Part shown: in pieces, positions 25,382 to 32,316 of the stretch
Position numbering within the stretch: the stretch's first letter is position 1
Layout of the letters: the number at the start of each line of letters is the position of its first letter
Source of the DNA: AC-32 sp963728765
Lineage (GTDB): Bacteria; Actinomycetota; Thermoleophilia; Gaiellales; Gaiellaceae
Direction: 5' to 3'
DNA: 64,000 nt
NCBI GenBank assembly: GCA_963728765.1
Contig: CAVSKX010000001.1
Coordinates: 744,001 to 808,000, forward strand
The notes under the pieces: generated by a model
Told to the model about the DNA's origin: nothing
The model's database searches: none
Seen by the model: the letters and a program-made list of their open reading frames with translations, nothing else
Program-made: the position numbers and the translations under genes

Positions 25382-26587
25382 GTGGCCGAGCGCCTGTCCT
25401 TCGACGTGCTCGTGGTCGGAAGCGGGGCGTCGGGCCTCGCCGCCGCGCTGTCCGCCGAGCGCGCGGGCGCGCGTGTCGCGCTCGTGACGAAGGGCGCCCT
25501 CCAGTCGTGCAACTCCGCGAAGGCGCAGGGCGGCATCCAGGCCGCGTTCGGCGGCGACGACTCGCCCGAGCAGCATGCGGAGGACGTTTGGCAGAGCTCG
25601 CACGAGACGGCGAACCGAGAGCTGGTGCAGGTCCTCACCGGCGAAGCGCCTGCGGCCATCCACTGGCTCGAGGAGAACGGCGTCGAGTTCACGCGCGAGA
25701 ACGGCGGCTACCGGCTGGCGCGCTGCGGCGGTTCGAGTCGGAAGCGCCTGCTGCAGGTCGGCGACCGCACCGGGCACGCGATCACGACCGCGCTGCGCGA
25801 CGCCTTCACCGCATCGGGCGGCGAAGCCTTCCCGAACTCCCCGCTCGTGAGCCTGGAGCAGCACGAGAACGGCTGGCTCGCGACCTGCCGCCGCAAGAGC
25901 GGCGAGGAGCTCGTTATCGACGCGGGCGCCGTCGTGCTAGCGGCGGGCGGCCGCTGCTACCGCGAGGCCGAGGAGCGCGGCGAGCTGTCGACCAACCACC
26001 CCGGAGCGACGGGCGAGGTAACGAGGCTTGCGCTCGGGCTCGGCGCCGAGAGCCGCGACCTCGACGCGCTCCAGTACCACCCGAACGGCGGCGCGTGGCC
26101 GCCGACGATGCAGGGCTACTCGATCCCAGAGACCACGCGCGCCTACGGTGCGACGCTGCTGAACGCCGAGGGCGAGGAGTTCACCGACCCGCTCGGCCCG
26201 CGCGACGCCGTCTCGCAGGCGATCTTCGACGAGGTCGAGGCCGGCCGCGGCGTCGAGACGCCTGACGGCCGCCCCGCGGTGCTGCTCGACACGACGCGCA
26301 TCTCCGAGCACGACGCGGACATCTCGCTGCCGTACATGCTGCGCCGCTACCGTTCCACCGGGATCGACCCCCTACGTGAGCCGATCCTCACCTTCCCGGT
26401 CCTGCACTACCAGAACGGAGGCCTCGTGATCGACGAGCACGGCGAAACGACGCTGCCCGGGCTCTTCGCCTGCGGCGAGATCGCAGGCGGCACCCACGGG
26501 CGCAACCGGATGATGGGCAACAGCCTGCTCGAGTGCACCGTCTTCGGCCGCCGCGCGGGCACCGCGGCCGCGGGGAGGGCGGCGTGA
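25382..26587 (+). CDS. Fumarate reductase/succinate dehydrogenase-like flavoprotein, short form
   Basis: The 401-aa protein binds FAD through VLVVGSGASGLAAALSAERA and carries KAQGGIQAAFG, HPNGGAWPPTMQGYSIPETT, VLHYQNGGLVIDEHG and GTHGRNRMMGNSLLECTVFG. These are the landmarks of SdhA/FrdA/NadB flavoproteins. It ends straight after the FAD domain and lacks the C-terminal helical and capping region that brings relatives to 530-600 aa. Either it is a naturally short fumarate reductase or it lost its end together with the start of the SDR that follows. The two-subunit fumarase downstream points to fumarate as substrate. GTGA overlap with the next frame. Confidence 0.8.
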   Translation: MAERLSFDVLVVGSGASGLAAALSAERAGARVALVTKGALQSCNSAKAQGGIQAAFGGDDSPEQHAEDVWQSSHETANRELVQVLTGEAPAAIHWLEENGVEFTRENGGYRLARCGGSSRKRLLQVGDRTGHAITTALRDAFTASGGEAFPNSPLVSLEQHENGWLATCRRKSGEELVIDAGAVVLAAGGRCYREAEERGELSTNHPGATGEVTRLALGLGAESRDLDALQYHPNGGAWPPTMQGYSIPETTRAYGATLLNAEGEEFTDPLGPRDAVSQAIFDEVEAGRGVETPDGRPAVLLDTTRISEHDADISLPYMLRRYRSTGIDPLREPILTFPVLHYQNGGLVIDEHGETTLPGLFACGEIAGGTHGRNRMMGNSLLECTVFGRRAGTAAAGRAA

Positions 26588-27132
26588 ACGCGGGCCTGGT
26601 GATCTGGGAGGAGCTGGAGGTGGCCGACCGAAGCTGGGACCGCATGCGCCGCGTGAGCATCGACGCGCCCTTCCAGATCACGCGCGCGGCCTTTCCGGCG
26701 ATGAAGGAGCAAGGCCGCGGGCGGTTCGTGTTCACGACGTCGGGCCGCGCGATGGCGGTCGATCGCACAAGGCCCGGGCTCGCCGCGTACGCCGTCGGGA
26801 AGATGGCGCACTTCGCGCTCATGCTCGTCACCGCGGCCGAGGGCGAGGAGCACGGCATCCACGCAAACGCGATCTCGCCGGCGGCCGCCACACGGGTTCT
26901 CGTGCGCGAAACCGCGCCCGGAGTGCTCGAGCCGGAGCAGGTCGTCCCCGGGGTGCTCTTCCTGGCGTCCGAGGAGTGCACGTTCTCCGGGAAGGTCCTC
27001 GAGGCCGCGGGCGGGGAGTTCGACGTAGCCCGCTGGGTCTCGAGCGACGAGGTCGACTTCGGCCGGACGCCGGTCGAGCCGGAAGTGATCGCGGAGCGCT
27101 GGGCGGAGATCGAGGGGGTGGTGCGCGCGTGA
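26584..27132 (+). pseudogene. SDR oxidoreductase lacking its N-terminal NAD-binding half
   Basis: The frame begins VNAGLVIWEELEVADRSWDR, the point in a short-chain dehydrogenase just after beta-4 (normally NNAG). It then runs on through FTTSGRAMAVDRTRPGLAAY with the catalytic Tyr in AAYAVGKMAHF and a late PEQVVPGVLFLASEE. About 85 N-terminal residues with the GxxxGxG nucleotide site are missing, so it cannot be an active SDR. Its GTG overlaps the stop of the flavoprotein, whose own C-terminus is short. A deletion joining two genes explains both. It remains open for 182 codons and may be translated. Confidence 0.65.
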
Positions 27133-28025
27133 GCGTGGTGACCACGGATCTCCGCCAGGCGGTCGAGGACGCCGCCGCGTACCTCTACGTCTGGGCGCTG
27201 AAGGACATCCCGCAGGACCTCCGCGACGCGCTGCTCGACGCGCAGCAGCGCGAGACGTCGGTGCCGGGCCGCCGCGTGCTCGACACGATCGTTCGCAACG
27301 TCGAGGTCGCGGACGACCAGAAGAACCTCGTCTGCCAGGACACCGGGATCGCCGTCTACACGTGCCGCGTCGGCGAGCACTTTCCGCTGCACCCGACGCG
27401 GATCTACGAGGCGCTGAAGGCAGGCACCGAGCGCGCGACGCTGGAGCACCCGCTGCGCTCGAACGCCGTCCACACGCTCACGCGCGAGAACACGGGGCCG
27501 AACACCGGGTACCGCCTCCCGATCGTGCACTGGGAGTTCATCGAGGACTGGGACGGCCTCGACGTTAAGTGCGTGCCCAAGGGCTCGGGCTCCGAGAACA
27601 TGAGCTTCCTCAAGATGTGCGTCCCCGCCGACGGCGTGAAGGGGATCAAGCAGTTCGTGCTCGAGTCGATCGTCGGCGCCGGTGGCAAGCCGTGCCCGCC
27701 CGGGATCGTCGGCGTCGGAATCGGCGGCTCGGCCGATTACGCGATGTACCTCGCCAAGGAAGCGATCGCGCGGCCGATCGGCACACGCAACCACGACCCC
27801 CACGTGGCGAAGCTCGAGGAGGAGCTGTTCGAGCTCCTGAACGAGACCGGGATCGGCCCGATGGGGCTCGGCGGCGACGTCACCGTCCTCAACTGTCACA
27901 TCGAGCACGCGGACACGCACATGACGCTCAACCCCGTTGCCGTCAACTACCAGTGCTGGGCCGCGCGCCGCGCCACCGCGCACGTCGCGGCCGACGGCTC
28001 CGTCGACTTCGACCGGGAGGCCTGA
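27129..28025 (+). CDS. fumA: Class I fumarase alpha subunit
   Basis: The 298-aa protein from GTG 27,129 matches the N-terminal half of iron-sulfur fumarases: KNLVCQDTGIAVY with the first cluster Cys, RENTGPNTGYRLP, PKGSGSENMSFLKM, and KPCPPGIVGVGIGGSADYAM with the next Cys. In two-subunit enzymes this alpha chain carries the [4Fe-4S] cluster that activates water for hydration of fumarate to malate. The tartrate dehydratase alpha subunit is closely related, so substrate is inferred from the flavoprotein nearby. The beta subunit follows after a 118-bp insert with two palindromes. Confidence 0.88.
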   Translation: MSVVTTDLRQAVEDAAAYLYVWALKDIPQDLRDALLDAQQRETSVPGRRVLDTIVRNVEVADDQKNLVCQDTGIAVYTCRVGEHFPLHPTRIYEALKAGTERATLEHPLRSNAVHTLTRENTGPNTGYRLPIVHWEFIEDWDGLDVKCVPKGSGSENMSFLKMCVPADGVKGIKQFVLESIVGAGGKPCPPGIVGVGIGGSADYAMYLAKEAIARPIGTRNHDPHVAKLEEELFELLNETGIGPMGLGGDVTVLNCHIEHADTHMTLNPVAVNYQCWAARRATAHVAADGSVDFDREA

Positions 28026-28030
28026 GTGCC

Positions 28031-28049
28031 AAGTAACAGTCTGTTACTT
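28031..28049. repeat. 19-bp perfect AT-rich palindrome (copy P1)
   Basis: AAGTAACAG-T-CTGTTACTT begins 6 bp after the fumarase alpha stop. A near-identical copy follows with centre 78 bp downstream, and a third is at 38,377. It has the look of a TetR- or GntR-type operator. It could instead be the end of a small repeat unit, since P1 and P2 bound about 97 bp of non-coding sequence. Confidence 0.8.
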
Positions 28050-28108
28050 GTTCGAACACCCCGGCGTACGCCCCCGAGTCGGCGTATCCATGCGGCGCAC
28101 CGACCACT

Positions 28109-28127
28109 TAGCAACAGTCTGTTACTT
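28109..28127. repeat. 19-bp palindrome copy P2 before the fumarase beta gene
   Basis: TAGCAACAG-T-CTGTTACTT differs from P1 in two bases of the left arm. It ends 16 bp before the fumarase beta ATG and abuts the GGAGGGGGAGG ribosome-binding region. A protein bound here could block translation or transcription of the beta subunit separately from alpha. Confidence 0.75.
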
Positions 28128-28143
28128 GGAGGGGGAGGCGTTG

Positions 28144-28833
28144 ATGGCTAGGCACGAAGTGACCTTCCCGATCACCGACGAGGCCGAGATCTTGAAGCTC
28201 CGCGCCGGCGACGAGGTCGTCGTCCAGGGGCACATCATCGGCATCCGCGACCGGACGCAGATCAGGATCTTCGACGAGGGGCAGACGCCGCCGATGGACC
28301 TCACCGGCGCGTTCCTGCTCCACACCGCGCCCGGCGTGCGCAAGCGCGACGACCAAGGCGCCGCTCGCGGCGCCGACCCTCAGGAACAGCGGGCTTCGCT
28401 CGCTGTTCCGTCCGAAATGACCGAACGACCCGTTCCGAATCCAGCCATCTCCGCTACTAAGTACGACCCGGTCTGCATCGGCACGACGACGAGCGCGCGG
28501 ATGGTGCGCTTCACCGAGCCGCTCGGCGCGCAGTACGGCGTCCGTGCGATCTGCGGCAAAGGCGGCTTCCCCGACGAGGCGATCGAGCCGATGCAGCGCC
28601 TGAAGATGGTCTACTTCGCGATCGTCGGCGGCGCGGCCGCGCTGGAGACGACGCAGATCGAGGAGATCGAAGAGGTCGCCTGGGAGGAGCTGATGCCCGA
28701 GTGCCTCTGGAAGTTCCGCGTCAGGGACTTCGGCCCGCTCACCGTCGGCATCGACGCCCACGGCAACTCGCTCTACCACGACGTGCAATCCGCCGCTCAG
28801 AAGAAGCTGGAGGAGCTCTATGCCAAGCTCTAA
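28144..28833 (+). CDS. fumB: Class I fumarase beta subunit with an in-frame repeat insertion
   Basis: The 229-aa protein starts HEVTFPITDEAEILKLRAGD and has CIGTTTSARM, ICGKGGFPDEAIEPMQRLKM and WKFRVRDFGPLTVGIDAHG, all expected for the fumarase C-terminal domain. Relatives are about 180-200 aa. The excess lies between GVRKRDD (about residue 69) and KYDPVCIGTTTS (about 106). There the DNA is a full copy of the two-hairpin repeat (28,353-28,410) plus about 45 bp. The frame is kept, so an extra loop of about 30 residues is predicted. It ends right at another repeat copy, where the TAA is formed. Confidence 0.87.
   Translation: MARHEVTFPITDEAEILKLRAGDEVVVQGHIIGIRDRTQIRIFDEGQTPPMDLTGAFLLHTAPGVRKRDDQGAARGADPQEQRASLAVPSEMTERPVPNPAISATKYDPVCIGTTTSARMVRFTEPLGAQYGVRAICGKGGFPDEAIEPMQRLKMVYFAIVGGAAALETTQIEEIEEVAWEELMPECLWKFRVRDFGPLTVGIDAHGNSLYHDVQSAAQKKLEELYAKL
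28353..28410 (+). repeat. Two-hairpin repeat, family 1, copy inside fumB
   Basis: Hairpin 1 is GGCGCCGC-TC-GCGGCGCC (28,357-28,374). Hairpin 2 has arms GGAACAGCGGGC and GCTCGCTGTTCC around TTC (28,383-28,409; 11 of 12 pairs). It starts with CCAAGGCG and has the linker GACCCTCA, like the intergenic copies. It is translated as part of fumB residues 70-89. Confidence 0.88.
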
Positions 28834-28892
28834 GGCGTTCGCTTGCGACGCCGACCAAAGAGGCTGTGCCGGCTTGTCCGGCGCGGCCGTCC
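28831..28892 (+). repeat. Two-hairpin repeat, family 1, copy at the fumB stop
   Basis: It begins with the fumB stop codon itself (TAAGGCG against the consensus CCAAGGCG). Hairpin 1 is GGCGTTCGCTTGCGACGCC. Hairpin 2 (GGCTGTGCCGGC, TTG, TCCGGCGCGGCC) is the most degenerate of the set, with 9 of 12 pairs. The linker is GACCAAAGA. Confidence 0.8.
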
Positions 28893-28937
28893 AACGCACG
28901 ATGAACGGTGCGAAGCGACCTCGCCTTGGTGATCGAG

Positions 28938-29720
28938 ATGTCACGTAACCACTGGCTCGACGTCCCGACGCGCGAGGGGAAGCCCCGCAACCGCGGGCTC
29001 ACCCACGTCATCGACAAGGGCCTGAACCTCCGCGACATCGAGGGCCTCTTCGACACCGCCGGCGAGTTCGTCGACATCGTCAAGCTCGGCTGGGGCACGA
29101 GCTACGTCACGAACAACCTCGAGAAGAAGATCGCGCTGTACCGCTCGTTCGACACCCCCGTCGTCTGCGGCGGGACGCTCTTCGAGGCGGTCTACGGGCG
29201 GGACAAGATCGATGAGTTCAGGACGTGGCTGAAGGAGTTCCGCTTTTCGCACGTCGAGATCTCGGACGGGACGCTCGAGATCCCACGCGAGCGCAAGCTC
29301 GAGCTGATTGCCGAGTTCGCGCAGGACTTCGTCGTCCTCTCGGAGGTGGGGTCGAAGGACGCCGAGGTGAACATCGCGCCGTACCTCTGGGTGCAGTGGA
29401 TGCGCGAGGAGCTCGACGCCGGGGCCTGGAAGGTGATCGCCGAGGGCCGCGAGGGTGGCACAGCCGGCATCTACCGGCCGACCGGCGAGCTCCGCACCGG
29501 CCTCGTCGACGAGATCGAGCACTCGATCGATTTCGGCGACCTGATCTGGGAGGCGCCGACGAAGGAGTCGCAGGCGTGGTTCATCAAGCACTTCGGCCCG
29601 GAGGTCAACCTCGGCAACATCCCGCCCGACGAGGTGATCGCACTCGAGACGCTGCGCCTCGGCCTGCGCGGGGACACGCTGCGCGAGGTGCTTCTCGGAG
29701 AGGACGCGAAGGTCACATGA
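28938..29720 (+). CDS. comA: Phosphosulfolactate synthase-like protein (ComA family)
   Basis: The 260-aa protein contains NRGLTHVIDKGLNLRDIEGL, DIVKLGWGTSYV, VCGGTLFEAVY, VEISDGTLEIPRERKLELI and EVGSKDAEVNIAP, the barrel landmarks of ComA. That enzyme adds sulfite to phosphoenolpyruvate to give phosphosulfolactate. It is placed upstream of APS reductase, whose chain yields sulfite, so the reaction makes sense here, but whether the end product is sulfolactate, coenzyme M or something else is unknown. ATG 28,938 is chosen; GTG at 28,908 or 28,929 is possible. Its last 40 bases (LGLRGDTLREVLL) recur at 29,843-29,882 beyond a palindromic insert, so the present stop is probably secondary. Confidence 0.83.
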   Translation: MSRNHWLDVPTREGKPRNRGLTHVIDKGLNLRDIEGLFDTAGEFVDIVKLGWGTSYVTNNLEKKIALYRSFDTPVVCGGTLFEAVYGRDKIDEFRTWLKEFRFSHVEISDGTLEIPRERKLELIAEFAQDFVVLSEVGSKDAEVNIAPYLWVQWMREELDAGAWKVIAEGREGGTAGIYRPTGELRTGLVDEIEHSIDFGDLIWEAPTKESQAWFIKHFGPEVNLGNIPPDEVIALETLRLGLRGDTLREVLLGEDAKVT

Positions 29721-29746
29721 CCGGTGCGCAGCGGAAGATGGGCGCC

Positions 29747-29839
29747 GTCGCCGCCGACATGAGCGGCGGCGACTCACAACGGCTTCTCGGAGAGCCCCCG
29801 AAGAAGGGGGCTCACGGGGGAAACATGGTTTCCCCCGTG
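29747..29839 (+). repeat. Triple-hairpin insert, family 2 copy 2
   Basis: Three perfect stems follow one another: GTCGCCGCC/GGCGGCGAC (29,747-29,773), GAGCCCCC-GAAGAA-GGGGGCTC (29,792-29,813) and CACGGGGGAAAC-ATG-GTTTCCCCCGTG (29,813-29,839, 12-bp arms). The last two align with the minus-strand insert at 3,529-3,575. The insert separates the two copies of the comA tail. Confidence 0.85.
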
Positions 29840-29842
29840 CTA

Positions 29843-29882
29843 CTCGGCCTGCGCGGCGACACGCTGAAGGAGGTGCTGCTCG
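29843..29882 (+). repeat. Second copy of the comA 3' end
   Basis: 35 of 40 bases match 29,658-29,697. This copy encodes LGLRGDTLKEVLLDGERAP, then stops at 29,908, overlapping the cysH start. That overlap is the normal operon arrangement, so this distal copy may be the ancestral gene end. Confidence 0.88.
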
Positions 29883-30584
29883 ATGGCGAGCGCGCACCTA
29901 CTCCCTGAAGTCGACTTCGAGGGGATGGCGGCGGAGGATGTCCTCCGGTGGGCCTACGAGGAGTACGGCGACCGCCTCTGCCTGACGTGCTCGTGGCAGA
30001 AGCAGTCGTCGGTGCTCGTGCACATGGTCGCGCAGCTCGAGCTCGACATCCCCGTGATCGAGCTCGACACGCACCTCTTCTTCCGTGAGAGCTACGAGAC
30101 CCGCGACCGGCTGGTCGAGCGCTACGGCATCCGGCTGCTCCCGCCGCCGCCGCTGATCACCGTCGCCGAGCAGCACCGGCAGGAGGGGCCGAACCTGTGG
30201 GAGACCGACCCGGACCGCTGCTGCCACGTCCGCAAGGTCGAGCCGCTGCTGCAGGCGCTCGAGCCCTACGACGCCTGGATCTCCGGGATCCGCCGCGACC
30301 AGTCGCCGAGCCGCGCCACCACGCCGAAGGTGCAGTGGTCGGAGCGCTACGAGGTCTGGAAGCTGCACCCGCTCGCCGACTGGGACGAGAAGCGCGTCTG
30401 GGCCTACATCACGATCAACGAGATCCCCTACAACCCGCTCCACGACGTCGGCTTCCGCTCGATCGGGTGCATCCCGTGCACCCGGCCGATCGCGCCCGAC
30501 GAGGAAGAGCGCGCCGGCCGCTGGGCCGGTTCCGACAAGCTCGAGTGTGGGATTCACGTCGAGACACCACTAGGAGGCACATGA
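29883..30584 (+). CDS. cysH: Assimilatory APS reductase (iron-sulfur type)
   Basis: The 233-aa protein has the PAPS/APS reductase core TCSWQKQSSVLVHMVAQ and ELDTHLFFRESYETRD. The four cluster cysteines are Cys113-Cys114 (DRCCHVRKVEPL) and Cys196-x-x-Cys199 (GCIPCTRP). The catalytic Cys222 is in LECGIHV. The CC...CxxC set marks the [4Fe-4S] APS-using form, which reduces adenylyl sulfate to sulfite with thioredoxin. ATG lies within the duplicated comA tail. The 3' end overlaps the APS kinase start (ATGA). Confidence 0.92.
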   Translation: MASAHLLPEVDFEGMAAEDVLRWAYEEYGDRLCLTCSWQKQSSVLVHMVAQLELDIPVIELDTHLFFRESYETRDRLVERYGIRLLPPPPLITVAEQHRQEGPNLWETDPDRCCHVRKVEPLLQALEPYDAWISGIRRDQSPSRATTPKVQWSERYEVWKLHPLADWDEKRVWAYITINEIPYNPLHDVGFRSIGCIPCTRPIAPDEEERAGRWAGSDKLECGIHVETPLGGT

Positions 30585-31180
30585 CCGACCACATCTACGC
30601 AGCGGAGCATCCGGAGACGACGCACGTCCGGCCCGGCGGCTTCACGCTCTGGTTCACCGGGCTCTCCGGTTCCGGCAAGACCACGATCGCGCACCTCGTC
30701 GGGCCCGAGCTCGACCGGCGCGGCCTCGTCGTCGAGTACCTCGACGGCGACAACGTGCGGATGCACCTGTCGAAGGGCCTCGGGTTCTCGAAGGAAGACC
30801 GCGACACGCACATCGAGCGGGTCGGCTGGGTGGCCTCGCGCATCACGCGCCAGGGCGGCGCCGTGATCACGGCCGCGATCTCGCCGTACGCGGCGACGCG
30901 TCAGCAGGCGCGCGACTGGGTGGAGCCGGTCGGGACGTTCGTCGAGGTCTACGTGAAGGCCACGGTCGAGGAGTGCGCGCGGCGTGACGTGAAGGGCCTC
31001 TACGAGAAGGCGTTCAAGGGCGAGATCAAGGAGTTCACGGGGGTCTCGGATCCGTACGAGGAGCCGACGAGCCCGGAGCTGGTGATCGACACCGAGGAGC
31101 TGGAGCCCGAGGAGGCGACGGCGAGGGTCGTCGCAAAGCTCGAGGAGCTCGGCCTGGTGCCGGCAGAGGTCGCAGCGTGA
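30581..31180 (+). CDS. cysC: Adenylylsulfate (APS) kinase
   Basis: The 199-aa protein has a P-loop in WFTGLSGSGKTTIAHLVG (about residues 25-42), LDGDNVRMHLSKGLGFS for APS binding, AAISPYAATRQQARDWV, and KGLYEKAFKGEIKEFTGVSD with the lid. It makes PAPS from APS. Its presence beside an APS-type reductase suggests that PAPS here is for sulfotransferases (for example glycan sulfation) more than for reduction. The ATG has AGGAGG 9 nt upstream and overlaps the cysH stop; the GTG of sat overlaps its own stop. Confidence 0.93.
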   Translation: MTDHIYAAEHPETTHVRPGGFTLWFTGLSGSGKTTIAHLVGPELDRRGLVVEYLDGDNVRMHLSKGLGFSKEDRDTHIERVGWVASRITRQGGAVITAAISPYAATRQQARDWVEPVGTFVEVYVKATVEECARRDVKGLYEKAFKGEIKEFTGVSDPYEEPTSPELVIDTEELEPEEATARVVAKLEELGLVPAEVAA

Positions 31181-32313
31181 GCGTTACCACGGCGACGCAC
31201 CTGATCGAGCCGCACGGGGGCAAGCTCGTCGACCGCACCGGCCCGCGGCCGGAAGGGGTCGAGAGGCTCGAGCAGCTCGAGCTGACCCCGCGCGAGCTCT
31301 CCGACCTCGACATGCTCGCGAGCGGCGCGCTCTCGCCACTCGAGGGCTTCATGGCCCAGCACGACTACGAGCGGGTCGTCGACGAGCTGCGCCTGGCGAA
31401 CGGGCTGCCGTGGGCGCTGCCGGTCTGCCTGGCGGTCGACCGCGAGCCGGACGGCGACCAGGTCGCGCTGACGGACGGCGCGGGCAAGCCGCTGGCCGTC
31501 CTCGACGTCGAGGGCGCCTTCGAGTACGACAAGGAGCGCGAGGCCGACCGCTGCTTCCGCACGACCGACGACACGCACCCCGGAGTGAAGCGGCTGTACG
31601 ACCAGAAGCCGCTCTACCTCGCCGGCCGCGTGACGGTCTTCGAGCGAGTCGAGCCGCCGTTCCCGGAGCTTGCGCTCGACCCTGCGCAGACGCGCGCCAC
31701 GTTCGCGGAGCGGGGCTGGAAGCGGGTGGTCGGCTTTCAGACGCGCAACCCGATCCACCGCGCCCACGAGTACCTCACAAAGGGCGCGCTCGAGACCGTC
31801 GACGGCCTGCTGATCCACCCGCTCGTCGGCGAGACGAAGTCGGACGACGTGCCGGTCGCGACGCGCGTCGAGTGCTACCGCGTGCTCGTCGACAACTACT
31901 ACCCGGCCGACCGCGTGCTCGTCTCCGCGTTCCCTGCGGCGATGCGCTACGCCGGCCCGCGCGAGGCGATCTGGCACGCGATCTGCCGCAAGAACTACGG
32001 CTGCTCGCACTTCATCGTCGGCCGCGACCACGCGGGAGTCGGCGACTACTACGGCACCTACGACGCGCAGCTGATCTTCGACGAGTTCGAGCACCACGAG
32101 CTCGACATCGAGCCGATGTTCTTCGAGCACGCGTTCTTCTGCAGGGCCTGCGGCCAGATGGCGACGCCGAAGACGTGCCCGCACGGCGGAGACGACCACG
32201 TGTTCCTCTCCGGCACCAAGGTGCGCGAGCTGCTCGCCGAGGGCCAGCTGCCTCCGGCCGAGTTCTCACGGCCCGAGGTCGCCGAGGTCCTGATCGAGGC
32301 CTACCGAGGGTAA
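31177..32313 (+). CDS. sat: ATP sulfurylase (sulfate adenylyltransferase)
   Basis: The 378-aa homomeric enzyme has FQTRNPIHRAHEYLTKGAL near residue 187 (HxxH catalytic motif) and VGRDHAGVGDYYGTYDAQ near residue 282. Its C-terminal part carries Cys322-x-x-Cys325 and a Cys/His pair in TCPHGG near 335, a zinc site seen in many bacterial Sat proteins. It activates sulfate to APS for the two neighbouring enzymes. GTG start overlaps the APS kinase stop. The transporter gene follows after 3 nt. Confidence 0.93.
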   Translation: MSVTTATHLIEPHGGKLVDRTGPRPEGVERLEQLELTPRELSDLDMLASGALSPLEGFMAQHDYERVVDELRLANGLPWALPVCLAVDREPDGDQVALTDGAGKPLAVLDVEGAFEYDKEREADRCFRTTDDTHPGVKRLYDQKPLYLAGRVTVFERVEPPFPELALDPAQTRATFAERGWKRVVGFQTRNPIHRAHEYLTKGALETVDGLLIHPLVGETKSDDVPVATRVECYRVLVDNYYPADRVLVSAFPAAMRYAGPREAIWHAICRKNYGCSHFIVGRDHAGVGDYYGTYDAQLIFDEFEHHELDIEPMFFEHAFFCRACGQMATPKTCPHGGDDHVFLSGTKVRELLAEGQLPPAEFSRPEVAEVLIEAYRG

Positions 32314-32316
32314 CGC

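Noticed and set aside
28031..28127. A CRISPR array of two repeats
   Set aside because: Only two copies, palindromic units, a 59-bp spacer, no leader and no cas genes. The third copy is inside a gene 10 kb away.
27937..28143. A coding extension of fumB upstream through the palindromes (reading QVTVCYL...ATVCYL)
   Set aside because: The frame is open, but it overlaps the fumA end and the ATG at 28,144 has a strong GGAGGGGGAGG site. Fumarase beta homology begins only there.
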